From positions 171,527,711-171,591,710 of the forward strand of contig NC_133658.1 in assembly GCF_037893015.1 (NCBI RefSeq): DNA of 64,000 nucleotides, written 5' to 3'. The translations under genes were made by a program, and so were the position numbers. The DNA is from Macrotis lagotis (Eukaryota; Chordata; Mammalia; Peramelemorphia; Peramelidae). This document shows, in pieces, positions 10,036-19,684 of this stretch. The notes beneath the pieces are model-generated. The model was not told the DNA's origin, made no database searches, and worked only from the letters and a program-made list of their open reading frames with translations. Within the stretch, counting starts at the first letter, position 1; the number at the start of each line of letters is the position of its first letter.

Positions 10036-11732
10036 ATCTCTCTGGGTCACAGATCTAGTAGTGGTATGGGTATATATATATAGCCCTTTGGACATAGTTC
10101 CAAATTATTCTCCAGGATAACTGGCAATTTCATTACTCTACCAATAATTTATTGGTAGACCTTTTTTCCCCTTATCCTCTCTAGCATTTATCATTCCTAA
10201 TAGGTATAATGTGGTTATTTTAATTTGCATTTCTTTAATCAATAGTGATTTAGAGCACTTTTTCATTTGACTATAGATAGCTTTGATTTCTTCTGAAACC
10301 TGTCTGCTCATATCATTTGACTATTTGTCAACTGGAGAATGGCTCTTATTTTCCAAATTTGACTCGATTTCCTTAACACAAAACTTTCTATACATTCATT
10401 GTTTATGGTACCTTTTTTTTTTTAGCACAATGGTGTTTAACTATCTCTTTTAATTACATCTATTTTTGCTTTTGTTTGTCTGAGATCAGGATTGCTACCC
10501 CTGCCCTTTTTTCTTAACTTCACCTGAACCATAACAGATTCTGTTCAGTTCTTTATTTTACCTCGATGTGTGTCTTCCTGTTTCATTTCTGTCTCTTAAA
10601 TACAACATGTTGTTGATTCTGGTTTCTAATCCATTCTGCCATCTGCTTCTATTTTATGGATGAGCTCATCCCATTCACATTTACAATTATGATTTCTAAT
10701 TGTGAATTTCCCTCCATCCTATTTTCTTGTTTTTGTCTCTTTCTCTTTTCATCCTGTCTCTCTTTAAAAGTCTGTTTTGTTTCTAACTATTGACTCTCTT
10801 AACCTGTCCTTCCTCCTTTTCTTTTATCACATTATTCCCCTTCTATTTCTGTATTGGGTAAGATTGATTTTTATACTCCCTCCTATGAGGGTGAGGTTCA
10901 AGCATTGCATTACCCCTCCCCTTCCTCATTTCCCTCTCCACTATAGAAACTCTTCCTTCAGTACTCATATTGTATGAGAAATTTTTTTTCATTCTACCTC
11001 TCCTTTCTTCTTTCTCCCTTCTCCCATGCTTCCCTCTTTTTCATCCTTTCATTTTTTCAGATAAATCCAACATAATTGACTTATACTCATGCCCTCGTCT
11101 GTTTAGAGTCTTTCTAACAGCTCTAAATAATGATAAAGTTCTTAAAAGTTACATGTATAATCTTCCCATTCAGGAATGTAAAGTTTAATTTTATTGAGAC
11201 TTTTATGAATCCTCTTTCATTTTACCTTTTAAGGCTTCTCTTGAATCTTGTGTTTGAATGCAAAAATTTCCATTCAGTTCTGGTCTTTTCATCAGGAATG
11301 TTTGAAAGTCTTCCATTTTATAAAATACCCTTTTTTTCTCCTTAAAGAAAGATTATATTCAGTTTTGCTGTTGTTATTCTTAGTAGTAATCCTGGCTCCT
11401 TTGCTTTCTGAAATATCATATTACAAGCCCTCTACTCCTTCATGAGGAAGCTGCTAAATCTTGTGTGATCCTTACTCCTGAATTTTTTTTCCTTTTTCCA
11501 GTGCCAGCAAAGGGCATCTTGTAATCTCTTTCTGATCCCTTCTGTTAGTCTGTTTCTGGACAGAGAGCTCCCAAAGTTGCTGGTGCTATAGCAGTTGCCT
11601 CCAAAGCCCACCACAGCTGTTAGTGTACTCATTTAAGCCCCTACTTGGGTATTAGCTCTCTTACTGACCCATTAAGTTGTCTTAGTCTGGAAAAATATCT
11701 CATTTTTGTTGGTAGCCTCTTCAAAATTTGAT

Positions 11733-12578
11733 TTGAGGAGTTATTTTATTTTATTATTTATTTTTTATTGATATTTTATTTTTCCAGTTATATGTTATAA
11801 AATTTTTTCAACCTTCATCCACTTGTATATTTATGTTACACGATTTTCTTCTTCCTTCTCCCTCCCTCCTCTCAGTAGTGAACAGTCTAATGGACATAGT
11901 ACATGAACATTTGTGTTTAATATGTTTTTAATTAATCATTTTTGTGGATGAGGAATTAGGACTAAGGGAAAAGAAAGAAAACCATGGGATAGGAAGGAAA
12001 AGCAAGAGAAATTTTTAAGAAGTAGAGTTCATTCAGATTCTGTTTTTGTTTTTGTTTTGTTTGTTTGTTTGTTTTTCCCCTCTGGATGTGAATGATGTTT
12101 TCCATAACAGGTATCCTAGGGTCATCCTAGCTCTCTGAACTTCTGAGAGGAGCTGCATCCATCATAGTTGATCAACTCACAATGTTGTTGTTAATGTATA
12201 CATTGTTGTCTTGATTCTGTTCCCTTTGCTCAGCATCGGTTTGGGTAATTCTTTTCATGCTTCTCTAGAGTCCAATCATTAATGGGTTTTTTATAGAGCA
12301 ATAGTATTCCATAACATTCATATACCATAACTTGTTCAACCATTCCCCAATTGATGGTCATCTCATAAGCTTTCAATTATTTGCCATTACAAAAAGAGCT
12401 GCTACAAATATTTTGAAACACATGGGACTTTTCCCATTTTTTATGATTTTTTTCTGGGTATAGGCCTAGAATTGGAATTGCTGGGTCAAAGGGTATGAAC
12501 AGTTTTGTTGCTCTTTGACATAGTTCCATATTGCTCTCCAGAAAGGGTGAATCCATTTACAACTTGAGGAGTTATTTT
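11733..12578 (-). mobile_element. Younger L1 nested in L1, 15-bp duplications
   Basis: Inserted at 11748-12563 and flanked by TTGAGGAGTTATTTT at 11733-11747 and 12564-12578. The insert is a 5'-truncated reverse L1: 3' UTR (CCAGTTATATGTTATAAAAT), ATTCCCCAATTGATGGTCA, then GCTGGGTCAAAGGGTATGAA. The perfect duplication proves target-primed retrotransposition and gives the order of events. Confidence 0.93.
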
Positions 12579-12639
12579 GAAGGGAATATTGGACAGTCCA
12601 TTTGGATTGTTACCTATTCTGCCATCTTGACTCCACCCT

Positions 12640-12760
12640 TGAGCCAGACTTTGGGAAAAACTAGGGATTTTATGAGATAGAGGTGAGGAGGGAGTGCATT
12701 CCATAAGCAAGCACTTGTGCAAAGGTATGGGGTAGAGGGTGGGTGGGAGATTAAGAGACT
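12640..12760 (-). mobile_element. L2 LINE fragment
   Basis: GAGGGAGTGCATTCCATAAG and CACTTGTGCAAAGGTATGGG match the reverse of the L2 3' region. Confidence 0.6.
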
Positions 12761-12780
12761 ATCTGAACCAAAACAATATT

Positions 12781-12945
12781 TTAGGATCATTGGATTTCAA
12801 ACTAGAAGGCTCCTTATTGATAAAGTTCAGTTTTTTTAAAATAACTGAATATGATTCAGCAATTTGCTCCATATCATACAGGACAGAAAGTAACAAAACT
12901 GTAATTCAAACCAGGCTATTTGATACCATTATATCTCAGCTATCT
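12781..12945 (+). mobile_element. Degraded MIR-like element
   Basis: Weak CORE-like order: TTTCAAACTAGAAGGCTCC, a remnant of the fourth CORE block near 12840-12900, and AATTCAAACCAGGCTATTTG. Confidence 0.45.
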
Positions 12946-13036
12946 CTTTGATAATATAAAATTATGGATATGTCCATGACTTCCTTGTTAGAAATTCATA
13001 AACATGTTGTTCCCAATTTCCTTGTTCTTCTGACAG

Positions 13037-13073
13037 ACTGGAGGAAGTTCCAGACTTTGAAGGATCCATGAAG
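13037..13073 (+). other. Candidate 37-nt micro-exon
   Basis: An upstream pyrimidine tract ends in CTTGTTCTTCTGACAG, and the block is followed by GTGAGG (donor context AAG|GTGAGG). Within it one frame is fully open and reads LEEVPDFEGSMK; another contains a stop. The length is not a multiple of three. Splice-like flanks of this quality occur by chance in intronic DNA, and no matching partner exon is visible. Confidence 0.25.
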
Positions 13074-13480
13074 GTGAGGAAAGGAGGAGGAGAGGAAGAT
13101 AAGAAAAGGTTCAAAAGAAATTAAGATCTTGGTGTCAAATATTTTAGAGGCACAACCTAAGTTTCTGGAAAAAAGCAAGAAAAGAAAATGGAGCAGGCAG
13201 CTGGTGAATATGGACAAAATTTTTGTTGCTGATCACCCCAGTCCACTGCTTGTTCAAAAATGCTTTGGAAATCATTTGACTCCTCAAAACTGAGCCAAAA
13301 GCCACTAAACAATTTAATCCCTTTGTCAAAACTTTCCTTCTTTCCTCAAATACTGAATTAAGAAAGTTCTATATCTGGGGAAAATAAATAAATAAATATA
13401 AAATCAAAGCAAAAATAGCCTTGTCCCCTGGCCCTTGCCAATTTCTCATTTCCTCCTTTGAGAGGCCTTCTCCACTACAG

Positions 13481-13624
13481 CTTCCCCTGGAGAATGAGGA
13501 GGGCAGTTAGAACAATGTGATCAGAGCAGCCAGCCGGAGGTTCCTGGGGAAGCACAGCTGGGCACATATTTTTGGCCCCCAAAGAAATGCCTGGGAGCAA
13601 AATAATTTTCCAAGTTTCAGAAAC
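13481..13624 (+). other. Candidate non-coding exon or conserved element
   Basis: A long pyrimidine tract ends in CTTCTCCACTACAG directly before the block. GTAAGT, a consensus donor, follows at 13625. The 144-nt interior has stops in all three plus frames, so it could only be an untranslated or lncRNA exon. The interior is relatively GC-rich and not repeat-derived. Confidence 0.25.
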
Positions 13625-13917
13625 GTAAGTGTCAACAAAAGTTTTGTTGCTCTCTCTTGCTTGGAGACATTCAGAAGAGCTGTTGCAAATTCAGAACACA
13701 CATGCACCTCCAGGCCAAAATTTTCAGACGATGGGAACATCAGACACACCCACCTGACCCATTTTCAAACCCCACCTCCCATAGACCAGCCCTAATTCTT
13801 CATGTTTTCATTGGAGGATCTCCTAACAATCTGAGAACATGGAAGACAACCATCCAACTTGTTTCTCTCATCTTTCCACTCCTTGCTTAGCATCCCCATT
13901 TCATTTGGATTAGGATT

Positions 13918-13918
<1 letters not shown>

Positions 13919-13963
<45 letters not shown>
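13919..13963. repeat. (GA)n microsatellite
   Basis: About 44 bp of uninterrupted GA dinucleotides. Confidence 0.95.
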
Positions 13964-13967
<4 letters not shown>

Positions 13968-14059
13968 CTGTTTATTTACTTTTATGTTACAAAAATCAGC
14001 ACTTTTTCTGCATTTCATTGCAGTGACTGTTATTAAAAACCAAATTCATCACCCTCATA

Positions 14060-14420
14060 AAACTGACTTCCCTTTCTGACTCCCTTATTCTGTCTGAAGC
14101 ATCATCATTTTCGCAGTACTCTGGGTCTTAACTCTGCATAAATCCTTGTTTACTTCATCTCCCATAATCCCTACATTCAAGCAATCAGCATGTCCTGGTG
14201 ACTCTGAAGGCAAAGTCTATTTCCTTCCATACCAATGTGGTCATTGCCTATATTAACACTATATCCTATTAAGTGGTGCTCTTGCCTTGAAGCCATTCAT
14301 TAGATAGATCAATATCAGATTAATCTGAAGAAAATGTCCCAAGTGATATCTATCCCTGTATGTTTCTTTGCTCAGCAACTTGCTGCTTCTCACCACGCTC
14401 ATCCCCTCTACTTATTCCAA
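14060..14420 (+). mobile_element. L2 LINE fragment
   Basis: Marks are CCTTATTCTGTCTGAAGCAT, GGTCTTAACTCTGCATAAA and TACATTCAAGCAATCAGCAT, the region just before the L2 3' UTR. The part after 14250 is uncertain. Confidence 0.6.
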
Positions 14421-14442
14421 ACTCCAAGTATTTGCTGAGTTG

Positions 14443-14446
14443 ATTT

Positions 14447-14479
<33 letters not shown>

Positions 14480-14515
14480 ATATAATATACATATATTATA
14501 TATATAAAATACTGT
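14443..14515. repeat. (TA)n-rich microsatellite
   Basis: About 70 bp of TA and TATG units. Confidence 0.9.
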
Positions 14516-14529
14516 GTTGGACAACAGGA

Positions 14530-14690
14530 GGTCATATAAAAGCAACTTGTTCTCTAAGAGCTTAAAATTCAGTTGGGAGAGAGATTTTATATATGCAGAC
14601 ACACAAACATACATATAAATAAATATACATGTGTTTATTTTGTTCAGTCATTTTTCAGTTGTGTTTGCCTCTTTGTGACCCTATTAAGCC
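14530..14690. mobile_element. L2 tail piece (minus) and MAR1 tail fragment (minus)
   Basis: TCTAAGAGCTTAAAATTCAG is a reverse L2 3' motif. From 14636, TTTGTTCAGTCATTTTTCAG and GTTTGCCTCTTTGTGACCC is the RTE-like tail of MAR1 in reverse, cut off after about 50 bp. Confidence 0.5.
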
Positions 14691-14930
14691 AAATAACCCT
14701 CATCAGAGAGCAAAGTAGAATTGAAGTAGCTCAAATGAATTGTGAGATGCTCAAGTTTAGAGACCCATCCCAAGTATTTACATGAACTATTTGTGCCCCA
14801 CCTGTAGTAGAGCATTCTAAGCTCATAGTAGTCTGATCAGTCACAGTTGGACACACTGAAACCTGTCTCTTAACATAGCGATGTCATTTTGGTCCTTTTC
14901 AGTAAAGAAGAACAAGAACTATTAAACCTA
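14690..14930 (+). mobile_element. RTE-tailed SINE or RTE 3' fragment
   Basis: TAGTAGTCTGATCAGTCACA, GTCTCTTAACATAGCGATG and TCATTTTGGTCCTTTTCAG lead to an AAGAACAAGAAC end. The last ~35 bp are the reverse complement of the left ends of the elements at 27470, 34412 and 52211, so they share a 3' tail while the bodies differ. Confidence 0.5.
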
Positions 14931-15054
14931 ATTGGCTTAAATAAAAGAGGAAGGATCAGGTGATAGGAGGTCTCCTTGGCATCAGGGAACAAATGGAGCA
15001 ACATTAAGAAGTTGTAATCAGAGGTGGAGAGTACCAAGTTTCAGATTTATGGAA

Positions 15055-15160
15055 TAATAATCATAGATATGGAACTGAGAATAACTTTGGACATAATTTA
15101 TTCTAACATAATTTTATAATTAAGGAGACTGAGGCACAAAGTCACATAACTAAATTCAAT
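15055..15160 (+). mobile_element. Degraded MIR fragment
   Basis: Weak similarity ending in ATTAAGGAGACTGAGGCACA, the conserved CORE block. Confidence 0.5.
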
Positions 15161-15164
15161 GTTC

Positions 15165-15300
15165 TTTCCTTTACAGCACCTATTATGTATAAAGTAGAAT
15201 GTTATATACTGGGGAGATATAAAAGTTAAATTAGATACGATCTCTGTCCTCATGGAGATTATGATCTATTAGGAGAAACGAAAAACAGATAAATATTATA
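15165..15300 (-). mobile_element. L2 LINE 3' end
   Basis: CACCTATTATGTATAAAGT, TACTGGGGAGATATAAAAG, CTGTCCTCATGGAGATTATG and CTATTAGGAGAAACGAA is the reversed L2 3' UTR. Confidence 0.65.
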
Positions 15301-15610
15301 TCTCTTGCAATCTAGTTTCCATTTTCACTATTCTTCTGAAACAGTAATCTCAAAAGTTACCAAAGATCTCTTTATCTCCAAATCAAATATTTCTCCCTAT
15401 CTTCATCCTCCTTAATTTTGCTACAACTTTTGACAACTCTTTCTTCTTAATAACAATTTTTTTAGCTATTGTGTTACTTTATTATTGTAGCCTGACTCCT
15501 ACCTTTCAAACCACTCCCTCAATATCTCTTTTGTCGGCTCCTCACCCCACTTTTTTCCTTTTAGATGTAGATATTTTTCTTACTTAGCCTTAATCACTGA
15601 ATGGATGTTG
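15300..15610 (+). mobile_element. L2 LINE reverse-transcriptase fossil
   Basis: TTGCAATCTAGTTTCCATT, then TCTCAAAAGTTACCAAAGAT and CTCTTTATCTCCAAATCAAA, corresponds to the L2 RT stretch around SGF...ST(E)TALSKVTNDLL. Translation gives SETVISKVTKDLFISKSN before frame breaks. RT remnants are much rarer than L2 3' ends in this window. Confidence 0.75.
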
Positions 15611-15725
15611 CCTCAGTCATATGGTCAAGGTATCCCACTGCATCTGAGGCCATTTCCACTCATACTGCTCCATATCTGGCCACTGGACCCAGATGACTCT
15701 AGAGGAGAGAGTGAGTCTGTTGTCT
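15610..15725 (+). mobile_element. RTE-tailed SINE, truncated
   Basis: The part after 15655 (CTCCATATCTGGCCACTGGA, CCAGATGACTCTAGAGGAGA) is the sense strand of the family seen in reverse at 27470, 34412 and 52211. Only the 5' body is preserved. Confidence 0.6.
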
Positions 15726-15930
15726 TTGTAACCCTTTACATACTTTAAATCATCTTAACTAACATTTCACACAGTTAACCCAGAATGTGATTATAGTTTG
15801 ATAAAAACTCTTCTAATCATTTTCAAACACACTGATATATATCTAGGTCTTTTTTCTTTGTGAAGTTGATTTTTTTTTAATCCATATAAAAAATTTTACC
15901 ATTTATGCTTATTAAATTTCATTTCCTTTT
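15726..15930. other. AT-rich spacer
   Basis: No ORF or family recognised. Confidence 0.4.
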
Positions 15931-15931
15931 A

Positions 15932-16012
15932 TAGGATGCCCCAAAATGTTTAGTGCAATTCTAGGCCTTTAAAAACTGGAAACTGCACAGAAGACTTTTG
16001 GGATACCCTTTG
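15932..16012. mobile_element. Mariner-like palindromic MITE
   Basis: About 80 bp with matching ends: the left end GGATGCCCCAAAATG and the reversed right end (from CTTTTGGGATACCC) align, and the inner parts TTTAGTGCA and TGCACAGAAG pair as well. This fits the short near-palindromic mariner-type MITEs whose ends read like GGGTGTCCCAAAAGTCTTAG. No clear TA duplication on the right side. Confidence 0.55.
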
Positions 16013-16214
16013 TTTGATCCAGTTTTCTAACTGGAGTTAGAAAATTTGAGTCCTAAATCTGTCCTAATTCTGTCCTTCAGTGTGTTACTCTAGTCCTCAT
16101 TTATGCAAACTCAGCATCTCAATGAGAACTTGTGAAAACTCTAGATGCATGAATGTGTGGATGAATGGATAAATAGATGGAACAAATATCCAACTGGACA
16201 GAGGTTCAAGGTTC

Positions 16215-16385
16215 AATAGTACAGTGTAGTAAAGAGTTCTATAAAGTTGGAAGATTTGGATCTAATCGTCATCTCGCCATTTACTAGTAATGTGACCTTA
16301 GACAAGTCATTTAACCTAAGTCTTCATTTCTTTATCTGTAAAATGGAGATAATAATTCTTATATTATCTATCTCATGAGAGGGAA
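16215..16385 (+). mobile_element. MIR CORE-SINE
   Basis: GCCATTTACTAGTAATGTGA, CAAGTCATTTAACCTAAG and TTTATCTGTAAAATGGAGAT is a clear MIR CORE and 3' half. Confidence 0.8.
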
Positions 16386-16620
16386 CATGGTGAATAGAAT
16401 GTTGGATCTGGGGTGAGGAAGACACAACTGTTCATCTTTGAATAACTTAACTACTCTGAGCCCCAGGTAAGAGACTCAGACTCTCTGTTATAGACAGGCT
16501 GCAATCTGAGAGTTCCAAAACTAAGGAAGTCCCAGTTCTCCTGCTTATGATTCCTCTGCTTCACAGGTTGCTATAAAGATCAAAAGGCATAATATTTGCA
16601 TAGTACTTTATAAATATGTA
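16386..16620 (+). mobile_element. Second, poorer MIR-type SINE
   Basis: The head-like GTTGGATCTGGGGTGAGGAA and the tail-like TTCACAGGTTGCTATAAAGA and GCATAGTACTTTATAAATA enclose a non-matching middle. Confidence 0.5.
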
Positions 16621-16639
16621 GATGAGATACAACAAGGTC

Positions 16640-17406
16640 AATTCTGTCACCATCCTGAAACAATGGATTGATGGTTTTTGGTCTTCATGGAAGCCTTTAG
16701 GGGGAACAATCCTTTCCCTGCTAGGGATGATTTTTACAACACTCTTGGGAGACTGAGAGAAGCAGATATACTGACAATACTTCACAGTAGCTGAGGCAAA
16801 GAGTATAGAGAGCAATGACCTCTCTTATCCAAATAATGCCTATGCAGGGGACCAGAAGCTAGGTTGCTGACCTCTACCCCACAGGACACAATGGGGAATG
16901 GAATGGGACTGCAAGGCAGAAATCAGAGGCATATTCCCATTCTCGAGGAAGAGATGATGTGGACTCCAGCTTGGGTTTGGGAGGAAAGGATGAGTGAAAG
17001 CCTCCTCATAAGCCTCTCATTTAGTATCCTTGAAAGGAAGGTGTAGAAGCTCTTTTCATGCTTAGGCTTGTATTGTACTGGCTTCATCCCAGAAAGCAGG
17101 GTCTTTAGGTTTTAAGGATTAAGATAACTGCTGGCTTGGGAATCACCATTATTAAGATATACACAGTTGTTTATATTAATAACAACTTCTATCTTTAAGT
17201 GTGAAAAAATGTTTCCCTCATGGCAATCCCATGAAGCAGAACAAATGGAACTCTAAGACACTGATGAATCTGCATTTCATTCAGGTGAGTATTCCTTCTA
17301 GCAATTCAGGCCTTAGACCTCATACCTGCCCATTCATTGCCCCTCTTATTCACATTTTTACCTGGAAAAGAGTATGAACAAAGATCCATAGGGAAAATGA
17401 GTCAGA
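16640..17406. other. Low-copy segment
   Basis: No interspersed repeat recognised except possible MIR traces near 17190-17250. A 60-codon plus-strand frame (16864-17046) follows CTCTACCCCACAG and ends near AAG|GTGTAG. The acceptor is moderate, the donor weak and the peptide unfamiliar, so I do not call a gene. Confidence 0.4.
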
Positions 17407-17590
17407 TGGGGCAGCTAGGTGGCGCAGTGGATAAAGCATCGGCCCTGGAGTCAGGAGGTACTGAGTTCAAATCCGATCTCAGACACTTAATAATTACCTA
17501 GCAGTGTGGCCTTGGGCAAGCCACGTAACCCCGTTTGCCTTGCAAAACAAACAAAAAAAAGTAAAGAAAAAAAAAAGAAAATGAGTCAGA
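17393..17590 (+). mobile_element. WSINE1-type CORE-SINE, 14-bp duplications
   Basis: Element at 17407-17576 starting GGGGCAGCTAGGTGGCGCAG, with the CTTAATAATTACCTAGCAG core and an A-rich tail. It is flanked by GAAAATGAGTCAGA at 17393-17406 and 17577-17590. Essentially full length and young. Confidence 0.95.
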
Positions 17591-17825
17591 AATAAACAGA
17601 AACTTAGCTGACTGGAGGTTATTACTGAATCCATCCCTTTGCTTCCAGGAAGGTTATCCTCCCCCAACTCTATATCCCCTCATTACTTAAGATTTATATT
17701 TTCCCCTGTTAATAAAATTGCTTGGCAAATGTTCTTCATTAATTGTTTGAAATAGGCTCCTCAACTCTACCCAGTTTTTAAAATCCAAGTACAAGGCTGT
17801 GTTCATAATATGTGCTCTGAAATTG
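17591..17825. other. Spacer, nothing recognised
   Basis: No repeat or open frame of note. Confidence 0.4.
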
Positions 17826-18055
17826 TGTTGTTATTGCTCATTCATTTCAGTCATGTCCTGCTCTTCATGACTTCATTAGGGGTTTTCTTAGCAAAGAAGC
17901 TAGGGTGGTGTGTCATTTTTTTCTCCAGCTCAGTTGACAAATGAGGAAACTGAGGCAAACTGGGTTAAGTGACTTTCCCAGGGTCATATAATTAGTAAGT
18001 CTCTGGGCCTAGAATTTGAATTCAGGTCTTCCTGACTACATCTATCTGCTACCTC
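17826..18055 (-). mobile_element. MAR1-type CORE-SINE
   Basis: Reverse copy: tail CATTTCAGTCATGTCCTGCT, AGGGGTTTTCTTAGCAAAGA, CORE AAATGAGGAAACTGAGGCAA, then TTCAGGTCTTCCTGACTAC. The head is truncated. Confidence 0.85.
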
Positions 18056-18360
18056 AAAATATTAGTTTTAGATCATTTTAGATAGATATGCTCTAGATAG
18101 CTATAAGATGAGAAAAAGCAAGTAAAAAGCAAATAAAAGATAAAGTAATGAAAGTAAAGGAGAAAATAAAATAAAAGAAAAATAAAGTGATTTTCTCAGA
18201 ATCAGTCAAAAAGTTTAGAATGAAGCCAGGCCTAACACCTGAGAAATCAAATCCAGTTATTTCCATTTTCCTACCTTGGTCTGTTCCAGGACCTGGAACA
18301 TCCACAATACTTTGGAAGAGTTCTCTTTCTCTCCCATGATGTTCCCTTGGGGGAATCAAA
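18056..18360. other. A-rich low-copy spacer
   Basis: The reverse strand carries a 98-codon frame (18093-18389) of low complexity at its C-terminal half, overlapping an L2 at its start. Not a credible gene. Confidence 0.4.
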
Positions 18361-18361
18361 C

Positions 18362-18490
18362 AATCAATCAACAAGCATATATTAAGCACCTACTGTATAC
18401 TTGAACTCTACTAAGTGCTAGGGATACAAAAGAAGGCAAAGACAGCTCCTGCCTCAAGGAGCTTACATTCTAATGGAAGAGACAACTTGT
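18362..18490 (-). mobile_element. L2 LINE 3' terminus
   Basis: CAATCAATCAACAAGCATAT, TATTAAGCACCTACTGTATA, CTAAGTGCTAGGGATACAAA and CAAGGAGCTTACATTCTAAT: the reversed L2 end, including its terminal tail repeat. Confidence 0.85.
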
Positions 18491-18492
18491 AA

Positions 18493-18572
18493 TATATATA
18501 ATATACATGTCTATGTATATTATATATATATGTATATAATGCATGTATATATACACACATACACACATATAG
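18493..18572. repeat. TA/CA microsatellite
   Basis: TA, TATG and ACAC units of about 80 bp within or next to the L2. Confidence 0.9.
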
Positions 18573-18599
18573 ATGAAGAAACTGCACCCAGTTAATTCC

Positions 18600-19376
18600 T
18601 TTTCAACCCTACAGGGAACTAACCTGTTGATGTTGTGAAGCCACCTGTACTCAGCTGCACAGCTGGTGTATCAGGAGCAAGTTGTGAAATCTCCGGTAAC
18701 AGGTTCTGTCCACCAGCTGCAAGCACAGCCCTGGTGCCTGTAGTGTTATACTGGATAAAAGCAGCAGGTCCCAAAAGGCAAATCTGTGGAGGCAAAGCTG
18801 CTATTTGGTAATTGCAGAGAGCAATAGAATTGGTGACTAGGGTACTATTAACAAGTGTCTTATAGGGTGCATATATGGCCTAGGGCCCATTTCCATTATG
18901 GGGCTTGTGGGTAGCAGAGAAAGTAAAAGCAGCTCCTTTTGCCGGTAAGCCCTCTCTCTTGCCACTGACTCTGTATTGTAACTCCCTACCCTGTCTGCTG
19001 TCTTTCTAACAGCTGGAACAGCAAGAATGGTCCTATCTAGTAGAGGGGGTTTACAAGAGATACTTAACCTGAAGAAGAGCCTTTCCTATTACTGTCTCCA
19101 GCAATAGCCCCATTCAATCAAAGACTATCACATCCCCTATTTCTACCCTGTGAGCCAACAGCAAAATCCCATTACTGAGGTACCCACTACCCAATTCACC
19201 TCCTGCCTAAATTGAAACCTACACAAATTTTGTCCTTTTGTCCTTTCAGAGTCTCTGCTCAAACTAGTGGGTGAACAGAATAAACTCTCGCTGGCTCCTA
19301 AATTTATAGTAAAGGGTTTGGTCAGGGGTTTTGATTCTGGTTCTGATTCTGATTTGTGGTGGCACCCACAGGCTTC
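18600..19376. mobile_element. Possible solo LTR-like fossil (weak)
   Basis: A block unlike any LINE or SINE here. It shows an AATAAA poly-A signal followed by CTCTCGCTGGCTCC (19281-19300), a T/G-rich stretch with repeated GATTCTG units, and an end at GGTGGCACCCACA, which resembles the R-U5 end of an ERV1-type LTR. No matching flanking duplication or clear 5' border was found, and no retroviral gene is visible nearby. It could equally be single-copy DNA. Confidence 0.25.
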
Positions 19377-19385
19377 ATTAAAGAA

Positions 19386-19487
19386 CATTTAAAGGATGGA
19401 AAAGAAAGGGAAAGAAAGGGAAGAGAAGGGAAGAGAAGGGAAAGGGAGGGGAGGGAAAGGGAAAGAAGAGGAGGGAGGGGAAGAGTT
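19386..19487. repeat. GGGAAAGA-type purine repeat
   Basis: About 100 bp of imperfect GGGAAAGA/GGGAAGAGAA units; open frames through it are artefacts. Confidence 0.9.
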
Positions 19488-19680
19488 CACCAGCTGGTCT
19501 TGCTCCTTGGACATCTGTACCCTAAGATAACTGAATTCAGAGTGGATTTATTTTTATTTACCTTAACATATGTTCTTATGTTACAGCGTCCTTGAATTTG
19601 GGATGAAAACATCTTGCTTAATGGTTTAATGGTAATAGACTTCTATGAATTTTTATCACAGCAACAATAATAACTAATTT
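19488..19680. other. Spacer, nothing recognised
   Basis: No feature identified. Confidence 0.4.
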
Positions 19681-19684
19681 GTAC

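Larger units (their letters stand above)
9280..12638 (-). mobile_element. L1 LINE with 5' end, internally deleted, with nested L1
   Basis: Left to right: 3' UTR (9290-9470), ORF2 C-terminal coding region (CTGATGAGTATTCCATC, CAATTCTTTGCCATCACAA) around 9720-10400, then a long pyrimidine-rich ORF1/5' region (10440-11730). After an inserted L1 the 5' terminus follows at 12579-12638. Read in reverse, the end is GGGTGGAGTCAAGATGGCAG, the typical L1 start, with an AAGATGGC YY1-type site. Most of ORF2 is absent, so this is one internally deleted L1 or two abutting L1 pieces. Confidence 0.75.
12960..13918. other. Low-copy segment with two splice-flanked blocks
   Basis: About 950 bp without recognised repeats. 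It contains two plus-strand acceptor/donor-flanked blocks (13037-13073 and 13481-13624). Several 60-92 codon frames overlap on both strands; none shows a domain. Confidence 0.5.

Noticed and set aside
9755-10120. 121- and 110-codon open frames on both strands
   Set aside because: They exist only because a pyrimidine microsatellite has no stops; the ends are L1 ORF2 debris.
16864-17046. 60-codon frame following CTCTACCCCACAG
   Set aside because: Weak donor (GTGTAG), modest acceptor and no recognisable protein.
18624-18877. About 85 codons open on the minus strand (reads TTGTRAVLAAGGQNLLPEIS), suggesting a processed pseudogene
   Set aside because: I could not connect it to any known protein, and the neighbouring frames do not continue it. 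Kept only as part of the unclassified block.
19386-19487. Purine repeat as a possible regulatory GAGA-type element
   Set aside because: Simple repeat of variable units; no further evidence.
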